Source: Cyanobacteriota bacterium (GTDB taxonomy: Bacteria; Cyanobacteriota; Cyanobacteriia; PCC-6307; Cyanobiaceae). Taken from it: 51,894 nucleotides of DNA. Under the pieces are notes generated by a model, which saw only the letters and a program-made list of their open reading frames with translations, was not told where the DNA came from and did not search any database. Shown piece after piece: positions 43,004 to 51,892 of the stretch. The first letter of the stretch is position 1. Every line of letters starts with the position of its first letter. The position numbers and the translations under genes are program-made. The stretch spans positions 1-51,894 of the forward strand of contig JAQCGH010000011.1 of the NCBI GenBank assembly GCA_027620015.1, given 5' to 3'.

Positions 43004-43183
43004 ATGAGAAGTGGACGCATGGGGCCCAACGCCCAAGGCATCAGCTATCAACCCCCAGCCCAACAGGAGCATGGAGGCCCAAGCGACTCCCTAGAGGTGT
43101 ACTTCGAATGCATCACCACATGCTCCCTAGACGACGGCGCCTGCGTGACGGCATGCGTTGAACAGCTACGTGAGCAGCACTGA
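43004..43183 (+). CDS. 59-residue protein with a twin CX3C motif
   Basis: Starts MRSGRMGPNAQGISYQPP and ends with a helix carrying four cysteines: Cys36-x3-Cys40-x6-Cys47-x3-Cys51 in FECITTCSLDDGACVTACVE. Two CX3C pairs on adjacent helices could form two disulfides or bind a metal, as in CHCH-type mini-proteins. There is no signal peptide. It lies 132 bases after the ABC-F gene, ahead of another small gene. I do not recognise a named family, but its clear cysteine pattern supports a real protein. Confidence 0.6.
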   Translation: MRSGRMGPNAQGISYQPPAQQEHGGPSDSLEVYFECITTCSLDDGACVTACVEQLREQH

Positions 43184-43310
43184 GCCCAGGCGTCAGACCC
43201 CATCGCACAACAGCAAATCAGCACAGGCGCGGCGCCCTGTTGCAACCGCTACGCACAGGATTGAAACACTTTGTATCTTTGGCAAGTTCACCAGCCAAGC
43301 GGTGTGTGCC

Positions 43311-43538
43311 ATGTTTGAACCACTCGCCCTCAGTGTCGGTCAGCAATTTGAGTTAGAGCGCATGAACCGGGCCATCGAGGCCACTGCCGATCCACAGGCC
43401 CTACAAGGCATCGCCAAGCAACTTCTTCAGGCTTGGCATAGCCAAAAGGCGGCAACCCAATGGGTGATGCGCCAGCAACTCGGAACACCAGCACAGACTT
43501 CTTCAAGCAATAACAGCCCTTGGGCGCACGAGTACTAG
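43311..43538 (+). CDS. Conserved small helical protein
   Basis: 75 aa from ATG 43311; the open frame begins at 43158 but the added part overlaps the twin-CX3C gene and is Ser/Arg-rich without conservation. The core [20 protein letters not shown] and [20 protein letters not shown] is two or three amphipathic helices, ending with a Ser/Asn-rich tail. The last 4 bases overlap the degQ stop convergently. Such proteins are found in picocyanobacteria; function unknown. Confidence 0.6.
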   Translation: MFEPLALSVGQQFELERMNRAIEATADPQALQGIAKQLLQAWHSQKAATQWVMRQQLGTPAQTSSSNNSPWAHEY

Positions 43539-44668
43539 GGGGCTGGGGACAATTGGGCTGGAGTGACAGTCAATTCCAACGTATTTCCAGCCCTGTTAAC
43601 CCGAAGCACCAAGCTTCCACCTACACCTACCCGTTCCACTGCTGTCACTAGTTGGGAAGGGTAATGGATCGATTGACCGCCAACCTGAACAATTACGTCA
43701 CCCCTTTGCAGTCCTGCCCTGGCCGCTGGTCCGGAAGCCTGTACTGAAACTACGCGGACTCCTTGATTCAGACTTGTTCCATCCTCGGCACGTACAACTT
43801 CAAGGCTTACTCCGATCACCGGATGGCTAACACGCCCAGATTTAAGTAGTTGTCGAGCAATATCCCGGGCCCGATTAATCGGGATAGCAAATCCCAAGCC
43901 CGCTCCAGGGCCAGTACGCACCAAGGTGTTAATACCGATCACCTCGCCATCGGCATTCAGCAGAGGTCCGCCTGAATTACCAGGGTTAATAGCTGCATCT
44001 GTCTGAATCAGATCCAAGCGCTTGTCTGTGATGCCCAGCTTGCTGGCGTTGCGATTGAGATTGCTGATGATCCCCATGGTCACAGTGTTGTCCAAGCCGT
44101 ACGGGTTGCCTACGGCAATTGCCCACTCGCCCACCTGAAGGCTGTCGGAATTCCCCAGGGGCGCTACTGGCCAGGGGCCATTGCCTGCCAATCTCACAAC
44201 CGCTAGATCCGTAAGGCGGTCAAGACCTACCACCGTGCCATCAACCCGACGACCGCCCTGCAACCCCACTGTCACCCGGTCTGATTTCTCCACCACGTGG
44301 GCATTGGTCAAGATCAGGCCCTCAGCTTGAAAAATGAAGCCGCTTCCCTGCCCCCGCTCTATGCGCTGAGACGGCTGCTGCTGCTGGGGCATGCCAAAAA
44401 ATTGGCGAAATAGGGGGTCGTTGAGCAGACCTCTTGGCAAGCCTCCCCAAGCACCACCTGAGGTCGCCACGGTCCGTTCCGTGTCAATGGTCACGACAGC
44501 GGGTCCAGCACGGCGAACAGCAGCAGCCACAAATGACTGGCGGTTCAAACTCGCAGATATCTCACTCTGGGCGCGGGCGGCAGCTCCTGGCCAGGGAGAT
44601 GGGGGCGCGAGCAGAGTCATCACCACTAGCCCCGAACCCAGCCAGGGCAAAGCTCTCAAATCAGCCAT
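43535..44668 (-). CDS. DegQ/HtrA-type serine protease
   Basis: 377 aa from ATG 44668 (a TTG at 44683 adds five residues). Signal segment: [19 protein letters not shown] and Ala-rich cleavage region (AAARAQS). Trypsin-like triad His124 (TNAHVV), Asp154 (LTDLAVV), Ser232 (NPGNSGGP), and one PDZ domain at ~270-370 ([20 protein letters not shown]). This is the HhoA/HhoB/HtrA layout of cyanobacteria with a single PDZ. It removes damaged proteins in the periplasm or lumen. Convergent with the small gene at 43311; upstream is a 130-base gap with short GC-rich hairpins. Confidence 0.95.
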   Translation of the reverse strand: MADLRALPWLGSGLVVMTLLAPPSPWPGAAARAQSEISASLNRQSFVAAAVRRAGPAVVTIDTERTVATSGGAWGGLPRGLLNDPLFRQFFGMPQQQQPSQRIERGQGSGFIFQAEGLILTNAHVVEKSDRVTVGLQGGRRVDGTVVGLDRLTDLAVVRLAGNGPWPVAPLGNSDSLQVGEWAIAVGNPYGLDNTVTMGIISNLNRNASKLGITDKRLDLIQTDAAINPGNSGGPLLNADGEVIGINTLVRTGPGAGLGFAIPINRARDIARQLLKSGRVSHPVIGVSLEVVRAEDGTSLNQGVRVVSVQASGPAARAGLQRGDVIVQVGGQSIHYPSQLVTAVERVGVGGSLVLRVNRAGNTLELTVTPAQLSPAP

Positions 44669-44798
44669 CACCACAACAATCAACTCAATAAAACCGTACG
44701 CACCCAGCTAGTTGCCGCCTAGGGCGGGATTTCCCTCCCAGCTCAGCCGCCACATGCGGCAAATCACTCCTATGGTAAGTAAAGTTATCCTTCAATCC

Positions 44799-44930
44799 AT
44801 GGACACGGAGCGCCTCCTTATTGCTTTTCTGGCCTTCGGTGCCGCTTTTAGTACCCTTTGGGCCTGGATGGTCGCTAATACCGGAGATGTAGCGGTCGTT
44901 AATCCCCAAACAGCTCGATCCAAGCAATGA
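44799..44930 (+). CDS. Very small membrane protein
   Basis: 43 aa from ATG 44799 (MDTERLLIAFLAFGAAFSTL): one hydrophobic helix with a Trp-rich end (WAWMVAN) and a polar C-terminal end ending RSKQ. A longer start at 44712 is open but adds an unlikely sequence. Immediately followed (46 bases) by another small membrane-anchored gene; likely co-transcribed. Function unknown. Confidence 0.5.
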   Translation: MDTERLLIAFLAFGAAFSTLWAWMVANTGDVAVVNPQTARSKQ

Positions 44931-44976
44931 TGGGATTGCGACATGCAACCATCAACCTGGGGCCAGCTTTACGGCC

Positions 44977-45282
44977 ATGAACACATTGCTCTCCCAGCTT
45001 TTACCACTGCTCTATGGGGCCTGCTTTGTAGCCCTGCTTTGGCAAGCCTTCAAGGTGATGGGTCAGGGATTCCGTGCCATTCCCCGTCCCGGTGATCGTG
45101 ACGCCATGGGTATCACAGCAGAACAAACCCCAGAAATCAGGCCCAATATCGACCGCACCGGGCGACTCACGATTCATCCGGAGCTACTTGATTCAGATGG
45201 TCAAATCACCAAAGAAGACCTTTTGACCGTTCGCTTCAACGGGGATAACGAACAGGTTGTTTACCCGGGTGACCTCAGCTGA
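44977..45282 (+). CDS. Membrane-anchored DUF2973-like protein
   Basis: 101 aa. An N-terminal helix (LLSQLLPLLYGACFVALLWQ) is followed by FKVMGQGFRAIPRP and a soluble part with DRTGRLTIHPELLDSDGQIT and LLTVRFNGD. The layout matches the DUF2973 family of cyanobacteria, small single-pass membrane proteins of unknown role. It may be transcribed with the tiny gene upstream and the next gene downstream, 40 bases away. Confidence 0.65.
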   Translation: MNTLLSQLLPLLYGACFVALLWQAFKVMGQGFRAIPRPGDRDAMGITAEQTPEIRPNIDRTGRLTIHPELLDSDGQITKEDLLTVRFNGDNEQVVYPGDLS

Positions 45283-45322
45283 ATAGGCTCTCCGTTGAGC
45301 AAGTGTTTTTTAGCGGAGACAG

Positions 45323-45709
45323 ATGTTGGACCAACGGACCCGAATAGTGGCTGCAGTGTTGACCAGTCTCAAACTGCCACCTCGTTTTCGCCTCAAGCTG
45401 ATAAAGGAGGATCCGATTCGGCTTGAGTTGAGCATCACACCTGCTTACGGCAGGGATCCGATTTTAGTCGGCCTGGTTGAATCTCAGGATCTCGTAGCCC
45501 GTCGCGACCGAGAGGGCCGCATCCCCCGAGACCTGCAAGGCACCTGGGACTGGACTGTTCGCCACGGCAAAGTGAGTACCGGTGGCTGGAATCCATACCT
45601 AAAAGATGCCCTGCAAACCATGTTTGAAACCGGCCTACCGGCAATCGTCTATGAGGAGCTCACAGGCGAGGCCTACCACCCGGTAGATGGCATCCGCCAC
45701 GTGCGCTGA
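45323..45709 (+). CDS. Conserved cyanobacterial hypothetical protein
   Basis: 128 aa, no signal or membrane segment. Begins MLDQRTRIVAAVLTSLKLPP, has a mixed beta/alpha pattern (RLELSITPAYGRDPILVGLV), then RDLQGTWDWTVRHGKVSTGG and a C-terminal LPAIVYEELTGEAYHPVDGI. No named motif recognised. It ends 18 bases before the likely CTG start of hrpB in the same frame, with a ribosome-binding site in between. Confidence 0.65.
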   Translation: MLDQRTRIVAAVLTSLKLPPRFRLKLIKEDPIRLELSITPAYGRDPILVGLVESQDLVARRDREGRIPRDLQGTWDWTVRHGKVSTGGWNPYLKDALQTMFETGLPAIVYEELTGEAYHPVDGIRHVR

Positions 45710-45715
45710 TTCCAC

Positions 45716-45720
45716 AAGGA
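45716..45720 (+). promoter_or_regulatory. Ribosome-binding site for hrpB, pointing to a CTG start
   Basis: AAGGA at 45716-45720 lies seven bases before CTG 45728, ideal spacing. No ATG, GTG or TTG lies in frame between the preceding TGA (45707-45709) and GTG 45800, while the family-conserved sequence already begins near 45740. Confidence 0.55.
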
Positions 45721-45727
45721 CAGCTCC

Positions 45728-48316
45728 CTGCAAAAGACCCCGCTACCGATTGACGGCCTGCTACCCAAGCTTCTCGAAGCCTGCAGACCCGGTGCCACCG
45801 TGCTGCTCCAGGCACCCCCTGGAGCAGGTAAGACCACTCGGGTGCCCTTAGCTCTCCTCTCAGGACTAAACCTGGAGGAGAGCAAGACAAATGCGCCATC
45901 TGGCCGCATCTGGATGCTGGAACCCCGTCGTCTGGCAGCCAAAGCGGCAGCCCAACGGCTGGCAGCTGAGCTCGGTGAGCCCCTCGGCCAGCAAGTTGGC
46001 TACAGCGTGCGGCTCGAATCCTGCATCTCATCTGTCACCCGATTGGAGGTGATCACAGACGGCCTATTCCTGCGGCGCTTGCAGGCAAACCCTGGCCTTG
46101 ATCAGGTGGACTGCCTGATCTTTGACGAATTCCACGAGCGCGGCGCCGACACCGACCTATCCCTTGCCCTGGTGCGTCAGGCCAGGGAGCTGCTGCGACC
46201 AGAGCTGAGGCTGGTGCTTATGTCTGCCACCCTCAACCTGGCTCCACTGGCAGAGCAGTTGCCTGGGGCCACCGTGATGACCAGCGAGGGGCGTTGCCAT
46301 CCAGTGGCAATCAGCCACCAGCCGCCACGTCCTGGAGAAAGGCTGGCGCAACAGGTGGTGCGCGCCCTTGAGCAGCACTGGCTAAACCAGCGCGGCGACG
46401 GCGAAACCGTGCTGGTTTTCCTGCCGGGGCTTAGAGAGATCCAGGACTGCAGCAGGGCGATCGCCGCAACCAGCTGGGGAAAGCCCAGCCAACGGGGCGT
46501 GGAGTGTGCACCCCTACACGGCACCTTGCCACTGGGGGCCCAGAGCCTCGCCATCGGCCCGGCCAGCAGCGCTGCCGGGAAGGTGGTGCTCGCCACCTCC
46601 ATCGCTGAGAGTTCTCTCACCTTGGCCGGGGTAACCCTTGTGCTTGACAGTGGTCTGAGCCGCCGCAACCGCTTCGATCCTGGTAGTGGACTTGACGGCC
46701 TCGTCACCGTGCCCGCCAGCCAGGCCAGCGCTGAGCAACGTTCTGGCAGGGCCGGGCGCCTGGGGCCAGGACGCTGCTTGCGCCTCTGGTCGCCTTCTGA
46801 ACAGCAGCGCCGTCCCGCTTTCGATCCACCGGAGTTGCTGGAAGTAGATCCCCTGCCCCTGGCCCTGCAACTGGCCCAGTGGGGCGATCCCCATGGCAAC
46901 GATCTGCGCTGGATCGACCCCCCAGCACCAGCACCCCTGCAGGAGGCCCGTCTGAAGCTCGGTCAGTTAGGTGCATTAGCAGCCACCGGGCTGCTGAACA
47001 ACCACGGAAAGCGCCTGGCCCAACTGGGGGTGCATCCGCGCCTTGCCCAGCTGCTACTACTGGGCCAACAACTAGGCCAATTGGAGCTGGCCTGCGCCCT
47101 AGCGGTGCTGCTAAGCGAGCGCGATCCCCTCAACAGACAGGAGTCAGGCAGTGACTTGATGCGGCGACTTGACTGGCTAATGGAAGATCGCCTTGGCGAT
47201 AGCTCCCAAGGCCGGCTGCGTCAGCTGCAAACTCAACTGCACCAAAAGGTAAGGCAACTAGGTAATCAAGGTTCGAGCCCTACAGCTGCAATGCTGGTTA
47301 GCCGATCAGCAAACCTGTCGGAAGTGGCCGCCGCACTCATAGCTGCCGCCTATCCCGAGCGGCTAGCCCTAGCGAGATCAGGAAAGCCTGGTCGCTATCT
47401 ACTCAGTGGCGGACGCGGCGCTGTGCTCCATGCAGACGACCCCCTGGTGGCATGCCCTGCTCTGGCCGTTGCCCAGCTTGATGGCCAGGGCCAGGACGCT
47501 CGTATTCAGCTAGCGATCCCCCTTGCTGTCGGGCAACTGCGGCAACTAGCGGAGCAGACCGGTGGCCAAGGACATTTCAAAGTGGAGGCGCGCTGGGATG
47601 GAGAAGCTCAACGAGTGCGATGCGAGCGCTCCCTACGACTAGGAGCGCTGGTGCTTGAGCGCTGCAGCTGGAGCGAAGCCGAGCCGGCCTTAATTCGCAG
47701 CGCCCTACTAGATGGCCTGCGGCAATTAGGACTGGAAGCCTTGCCATGGGATCCGGCTAGCCGCCAACTCCAGCAACGCCTCAACCTGGTCCACCAGCAC
47801 CTAGGAGACCCATGGCCCAACCGCAGTCCTAAGCAGCTACTTGAACAGCTAGATGAATGGCTCGGCTTACACCTCAACGGACTCCGCAGCCGTGACGACC
47901 TGCAAGGCATAGCCCTAGGCGAAGCCCTCTGGGGTGACTGTCCTTGGAGCATGCGTCCCCAACTCGATCAGCTGCTGCCAGTAGACCTGCCAGTGCCCTC
48001 TGGCCGCAAAGTGAAGCTCGATTACAGCAGCGGCCAACCAGTGCTGGCGGTAAAGCTGCAGGAGCTATTTGGCGCTAGTAAAAACCCGATGGTGCTTTCA
48101 GGCCAGCTAGCCGTGACCGTGCACCTGCTCACGCCAGCCGGCCGAGTGGCGGCGATCACTCAAGATCTGGCGGGCTTCTGGGAACGCAGTTATCAGGAGG
48201 TGCGCAAGGAACTTCGCGGGCGCTACCCCCGTCACCCCTGGCCTGAAGACCCGTGCCAGGCCCAGCCGACAGCACTTACCAAAGCGCGGCTGCAAAAGGG
48301 CAGTCGCCGAGCATGA
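45728..48316 (+). CDS. hrpB: ATP-dependent helicase HrpB, probable CTG start
   Basis: 862 aa from CTG 45728. The family-type beginning LPIDGLLPKLLEACRPGATV precedes GTG 45800, so starting there would delete about 24 conserved residues and leave Walker A only five residues from the N-terminus. DEAH-box motifs: I QAPPGAGKTT, Ia EPRRLAAKAAAQRL, II DEFHERG, III LMSATLN, V IAESSLTLAGVTLVLDSGL, VI QASAEQRSGRAGR. The C-terminal HrpB-specific domain follows (ACPALAVAQLDGQGQDARI, PVASGRKVKLDYSSGQP-like region). RNA helicase family; role in mRNA processing or ribosomes not settled. Start choice inferred from the RBS and homology. Confidence 0.9.
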   Translation: MQKTPLPIDGLLPKLLEACRPGATVLLQAPPGAGKTTRVPLALLSGLNLEESKTNAPSGRIWMLEPRRLAAKAAAQRLAAELGEPLGQQVGYSVRLESCISSVTRLEVITDGLFLRRLQANPGLDQVDCLIFDEFHERGADTDLSLALVRQARELLRPELRLVLMSATLNLAPLAEQLPGATVMTSEGRCHPVAISHQPPRPGERLAQQVVRALEQHWLNQRGDGETVLVFLPGLREIQDCSRAIAATSWGKPSQRGVECAPLHGTLPLGAQSLAIGPASSAAGKVVLATSIAESSLTLAGVTLVLDSGLSRRNRFDPGSGLDGLVTVPASQASAEQRSGRAGRLGPGRCLRLWSPSEQQRRPAFDPPELLEVDPLPLALQLAQWGDPHGNDLRWIDPPAPAPLQEARLKLGQLGALAATGLLNNHGKRLAQLGVHPRLAQLLLLGQQLGQLELACALAVLLSERDPLNRQESGSDLMRRLDWLMEDRLGDSSQGRLRQLQTQLHQKVRQLGNQGSSPTAAMLVSRSANLSEVAAALIAAAYPERLALARSGKPGRYLLSGGRGAVLHADDPLVACPALAVAQLDGQGQDARIQLAIPLAVGQLRQLAEQTGGQGHFKVEARWDGEAQRVRCERSLRLGALVLERCSWSEAEPALIRSALLDGLRQLGLEALPWDPASRQLQQRLNLVHQHLGDPWPNRSPKQLLEQLDEWLGLHLNGLRSRDDLQGIALGEALWGDCPWSMRPQLDQLLPVDLPVPSGRKVKLDYSSGQPVLAVKLQELFGASKNPMVLSGQLAVTVHLLTPAGRVAAITQDLAGFWERSYQEVRKELRGRYPRHPWPEDPCQAQPTALTKARLQKGSRRA

Positions 48317-48367
48317 GAGGTATGGAGCAATAAGGTGCCAGCCTGCCCCAAACTGGATCTTTCTGGC

Positions 48368-48553
48368 ATGGCTGACTTGGCCCGCTTTTACGTCAAAAAC
48401 CGTCGTGATGGCTCGCGCCTGCTTAGCAGCGCCCTTGTGATCTGCGGCGCAGGGCTTATCCGCCTTGACCATCCGATTGGGCGATCGGTAGCGCTGATGG
48501 CAGGACTAGTGAGCCTCTACTGGTGGATCTGCTATCGACAGATCCAGCCGTGA
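48368..48553 (+). CDS. Small membrane protein
   Basis: 61 aa from ATG 48368 (MADLARFYVKNRRDGSRLLS) or 72 from a GTG at 48335. After a basic start come two hydrophobic segments, SALVICGAGLIRLDHPIG and VALMAGLVSLYWWICYRQ, likely a helical hairpin. It overlaps the xseA start in a GTGA arrangement. Unknown function. Confidence 0.55.
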   Translation: MADLARFYVKNRRDGSRLLSSALVICGAGLIRLDHPIGRSVALMAGLVSLYWWICYRQIQP

Positions 48554-49725
48554 ATGAGACCGGGGAATTTTTAGGCATACCGCGATATGGCGTAACCGAA
48601 CTGAACGGCGCGGTCGCATCGCTGCTTGAGCGGGGCTTTGCTCCTCGGTTTTTGCTTGATGCAACCGTGAGCAGACCCCAATTGAAGAAGGGGCATCTCT
48701 GGATGACTCTGGTCGACGAGCAGGCATCAATCTCCGCTGTCGTTTGGGCTTCCCAACTGGCAAAGCTCAGTTTCGTTCCCGAAGACGGGGATGGAGTGGT
48801 TGTGGTGGGCAAGTTGAACTTTTGGAGCAGCCGGGCAAGCCTCTGCGTTCAGGCACTAGACATCCGGCCAAGCCTGAGTTCGGTCCTGCGTCAGTTCGAA
48901 CAGGTGCGTGAGCGGCTGACCCAGGACGGTTTACTGGATCAAACACGCAAACGAAACCTACCCGCATTCCCAAGGCGCATTGCCCTGCTCACGAGCTGGC
49001 CGAGCTCAGCATTGGCAGACATGCTGCGCACCAGCGCTGAGCGCTGGCCGGGAACAGCCCTAGTGGTGGTGCCAATACCCGTGCAAGGCCCCGTACACGA
49101 AACCATCTGCAGAACACTGGAAGAATTGAGTTCCCAAGTGGAACAAATGGGCATCGATGCGATCGTGATAGGACGTGGCGGCGGCAGCCGTGAGGACCTA
49201 GCGGTGTTTGATAACGAGGAGCTGGCGCGATGTTTAGCCGCCTGCCCAGTGCCAATAGTCAGCGGCATTGGCCATGAAGACGACACCACCGTTGCAGACC
49301 TAGTAGCCGACTACAGGGCCGCTACCCCCACCGCTGCCCTAGTGGCCTTACTGCCAGATCGCCGCGTAGTGGCACAGTCATTGCAACAACAAAGCAGAAA
49401 CCTGCAGCAACACATTTCCCTAAGGCTGCGAGGGGAGCGCCAGCGACTCACACGAGAGCGAGAACGACTTGCAGGAATGCATCCCCTCTCCATACTGACC
49501 AGTCGCCGCCAGACCCTATGGCACGCCCAACAACTACTCCAGGCACTTTCTCCAGCACAACAGCTCAAAAGAGGCTTCTGCTTGCTGCGCAATGGCAAGG
49601 GCGACGTGTTGCGCTCCGTGCGACAACTAGAACCAGGAGGTGAATTCGTAGCCCAACTCACCGATGGACAACTGAGCGCTGTAGTGCGCGAGATTCAGCA
49701 TCAAGTCCTTGCGGCGAAGCCCTGA
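48550..49725 (+). CDS. xseA: Exodeoxyribonuclease VII large subunit
   Basis: 391 aa from GTG 48550, which overlaps the preceding TGA; an upstream GTG at 48523 adds nine unconserved residues. N-terminal OB-fold (residues ~10-100, GHLWMTLVDEQASISAVVWA), then the catalytic core: RIALLTSWPSSALADMLRTS, RGGGSREDLAVFDNEELARC and SGIGHEDDTTVADLVADYRA with TPTAA. A long coiled coil (REREREL-like QRLTRERERLAGM) binds XseB. It degrades single-stranded DNA from both ends, in recombination and repair. xseB follows at 4 bases. Confidence 0.96.
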   Translation: MNETGEFLGIPRYGVTELNGAVASLLERGFAPRFLLDATVSRPQLKKGHLWMTLVDEQASISAVVWASQLAKLSFVPEDGDGVVVVGKLNFWSSRASLCVQALDIRPSLSSVLRQFEQVRERLTQDGLLDQTRKRNLPAFPRRIALLTSWPSSALADMLRTSAERWPGTALVVVPIPVQGPVHETICRTLEELSSQVEQMGIDAIVIGRGGGSREDLAVFDNEELARCLAACPVPIVSGIGHEDDTTVADLVADYRAATPTAALVALLPDRRVVAQSLQQQSRNLQQHISLRLRGERQRLTRERERLAGMHPLSILTSRRQTLWHAQQLLQALSPAQQLKRGFCLLRNGKGDVLRSVRQLEPGGEFVAQLTDGQLSAVVREIQHQVLAAKP

Positions 49726-49728
49726 TCC

Positions 49729-50004
49729 ATGCCAAAAGTGAAAGACACAAGTAAAACAAAAGATAATGAGCGCAGCAAAGCTATTGGCGCTGATCTCTCT
49801 TACAACGAAGCCCACACCGCTCTACAACTGACCTTGTCTGCCCTACAAGCAACTGACCTAGATGTAGAAGCAATGACTGGTCTGTACCGGCAAGCCCGCG
49901 CCTATCTTGATCGCTGTGAAGAAATACTAGCCAATGTGGAACAGGAGGTGATGCTGTGGCAGGGAGGAGATGTAGAAGTGTTTCCCATTAATGATCTCAC
50001 TTAA
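49729..50004 (+). CDS. xseB: Exodeoxyribonuclease VII small subunit
   Basis: 91 aa. LSYNEAHTALQLTLSALQAT, then LDVEAMTGLYRQARAYLDRC is the XseB helical hairpin that wraps the coiled coil of XseA; the N-terminal ~20 residues are a charged Lys/Ser extension. Three bases separate it from xseA. The sequence from here to the right edge is more AT-rich than the HrpB region. Confidence 0.92.
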   Translation: MPKVKDTSKTKDNERSKAIGADLSYNEAHTALQLTLSALQATDLDVEAMTGLYRQARAYLDRCEEILANVEQEVMLWQGGDVEVFPINDLT

Positions 50005-50018
50005 AACAAAATCAAATC

Positions 50019-50408
50019 ATGGCACCAAAATCCGAAACCAACTCAGTTAACACAACACAAATTGAAGCGAATTCGGCAATAAAATGGTTATATCTAGCCT
50101 TGGCGATCAGCGGGGCAATACTGCCGTGGCTAGCAAATTTTGATTTCATGAGGGAATACGGATCAAGCCTCGACTTGGGCTTATTTGTGAGTCTCGCAAA
50201 TGCAAATCCAGCCGCCAGTTCACTTTCAAGGGACCTGGCAATCGGAGCAACCGCGATTGTGATCTGGATCGTACAGGAAAGCAAGCGGCTACAAATGAAG
50301 GGTCTACCGTGGGTTCTGCTCAGTTGCGTGACATTAGCCTTCGCATGTGGAGCCCCACTCTTTTTGTATTTACGCGAACGCCGTTTGGAGGAAATGGCAC
50401 GCAGCTGA
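50019..50408 (+). CDS. DUF2834 membrane protein
   Basis: 129 aa. LYLALAISGAILPWLANFDF, then SLSRDLAIGATAIVIWIVQE and WVLLSCVTLAFACGAPLFLYLRE give three or four helices and the ordered motifs of DUF2834 (first helix ending near a Phe/Leu-rich loop, D-L-x-I-x-A, and LPLFLYLRER end). Function unknown. It follows xseB by 14 bases on the same strand. Confidence 0.75.
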   Translation: MAPKSETNSVNTTQIEANSAIKWLYLALAISGAILPWLANFDFMREYGSSLDLGLFVSLANANPAASSLSRDLAIGATAIVIWIVQESKRLQMKGLPWVLLSCVTLAFACGAPLFLYLRERRLEEMARS

Positions 50409-50443
50409 GTGTCTAAGCGCTCCGATCAGGAAAAGCACCAAAA

Positions 50444-50788
50444 TCAAGTAGATGGGTCATTCTCATTGACTACCTGAACATCGATAGTGACGTTACTAAC
50501 ATCGAATTGTTCATTAGGCTCTGCAGCCACAGAAACATCGAAAGCGCTGCCACAAGCTGGGCAAAAATCCTTCTCAATGGAGACGAAACCACAGGATTCA
50601 CAGGTACGCATCCTCCTCTGAATAACCTGCCAAGCCGCGAAGCCAGCTGCTCCCAGCAATAGGGGCAAGAGCACCAAGATAAAGGTTATGCCTCCAAGCA
50701 GATCGAGCACAAAGCGTCCTGCAGGACCGGGAGCAAGCAACAGCAACAGCGCAAGCAGGAAAAAGAGCCAGGTGGGTGAACGCTGCAT
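50444..50788 (-). CDS. Membrane protein with a C-terminal zinc ribbon
   Basis: 114 aa from ATG 50788. Two hydrophobic segments (TWLFFLLALLLLLAPGPAG; LGGITFILVLLPLLLGAAG), then the zinc-binding CESCGFVSIEKDFCPACGS (CxxC-x8-CxxC) and an acidic, Asn/Val-rich tail. The ribbon should lie in the cytoplasm. It overlaps the YihY gene stop by one base (TGATG), so the two are coupled. Unknown function. Confidence 0.7.
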   Translation of the reverse strand: MQRSPTWLFFLLALLLLLAPGPAGRFVLDLLGGITFILVLLPLLLGAAGFAAWQVIQRRMRTCESCGFVSIEKDFCPACGSAFDVSVAAEPNEQFDVSNVTIDVQVVNENDPST

Positions 50789-51741
50789 CAAAGGATCTCA
50801 ATTGGGGCAGATAGGTCCATCCTGATGCGCTGGCGCCGGTTTAGAACAATACATAAACATTGACCGTAGTAAAGAATGACGCCAACCAACCAAACCCAAA
50901 GACTCAGCAATAGCACACCCCCAACCAATCCATAGGCCTGAAAGCGTACCCCCACTGCCAAAAGAATGCGTCCAAACGCAAAGTTAAGGATGGTGAGAGA
51001 TGTACCTATTAATAGTGCTCCGGGGAAAAGAGGCTGCCAAGCAACACGACGCGAGGGCAATACCCACAACAACAACATGGATAAGGCAATTGCAATCAAC
51101 AACGAAATCAGCAAATCGAGCATTAAGGAAACGGGACGCTGCCAATCACTGGCCATAGGAAAAATCTCGAGTGCACGGGTCCACAAGCTCATTGAGCCCA
51201 ACAGTCTTGTGCTAGTGAAAGCCTGATCTAAAACAATAAAAAGGGCAAATAATGACACAAGGCCCAAAGCCTTGATGCGTAAACGCACATAACGGATAAC
51301 CCAACGACTCCATGGCCAATCATCTAGCCCTGTTGGGCGATTCCACCAAAGGCGATCAGCGCCACGCTGCAAGGTGAGATAGGCATTACTTGCAGACAAG
51401 AGAAGTACAACACCACCAAATATGCCTGCCCCAAAACCCTGCCTTAAAAAGGCTGCCAGTGTAGATGAGAAAATTGGCATAGCCGAAGCCGGCAATATAT
51501 CCGAAATAAACACTAACAACCTTTCCACTAATCCCTCATCCCCTCCCAATAATCTAGCCGCAATCGAAAGTGCTATTAGAAGCACAGGAAACAAAGACTG
51601 GAGGCTGTGATATGCAAAAGCGGCACTAAGGTCGACGCAATCGAGCCTGAGCCACAGCTTATAGGCCAACCAAAAAGGCAGTAATCGTTGCCGATGGCCA
51701 CGATCCCATCCTCTTAGGGCCCAGGGAGCTGGTGAACGCAC
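50788..51741 (-). CDS. YihY/BrkB-family membrane protein
   Basis: 317 aa, GTG start. About six membrane helices; AAFAYHSLQSLFPVLLIALS and the later NFAFGRILLAVGVRFQAYGL with ILYYGQCLCIV are the YihY/virulence factor BrkB pattern (the old assignment to RNase BN is wrong). Function in bacteria unclear. First gene of the pair with the zinc-ribbon protein. The upstream 150 bases include a terminator for a gene coming from the right. Confidence 0.88.
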   Translation of the reverse strand: MRSPAPWALRGWDRGHRQRLLPFWLAYKLWLRLDCVDLSAAFAYHSLQSLFPVLLIALSIAARLLGGDEGLVERLLVFISDILPASAMPIFSSTLAAFLRQGFGAGIFGGVVLLLSASNAYLTLQRGADRLWWNRPTGLDDWPWSRWVIRYVRLRIKALGLVSLFALFIVLDQAFTSTRLLGSMSLWTRALEIFPMASDWQRPVSLMLDLLISLLIAIALSMLLLWVLPSRRVAWQPLFPGALLIGTSLTILNFAFGRILLAVGVRFQAYGLVGGVLLLSLWVWLVGVILYYGQCLCIVLNRRQRIRMDLSAPIEIL

Positions 51742-51820
51742 TAACTAGCAACAGAATGGACCTTGACGGACACTAGCGGCAGGCGCTGTATTAACAAGGC
51801 CGCCCAACAAACTAAACCAA

Positions 51821-51848
51821 CAAAAAAGCCACCCCTAAGGGTGGCTTT
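51821..51848 (-). terminator. Intrinsic terminator read on the minus strand
   Basis: AAAGCCACCC (51825-51834), loop CTAA, GGGTGGCTTT (51839-51848), a ten-pair stem. On the minus strand the stem is followed by six T (A-run 51822-51827), so it ends a minus-strand transcript that comes in from beyond the right edge. The plus-strand T-run is short. Confidence 0.85.
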
Positions 51849-51871
51849 AATGTCAACTAGCACAATCTCTA

Positions 51872-51892
51872 TTAAGAGTTTGCAGCAGTTGA
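51872..51892 (-). CDS. Possible last codons of a minus-strand gene cut by the right edge
   Basis: Read on the minus strand, the frame gives ...STAANS then TAA at 51872-51874, 24 bases before the terminator stem. Another frame ends at 51853. Too short to identify; the terminator makes a gene end here likely. Confidence 0.3.
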   Translation of the reverse strand, partial: STAANS

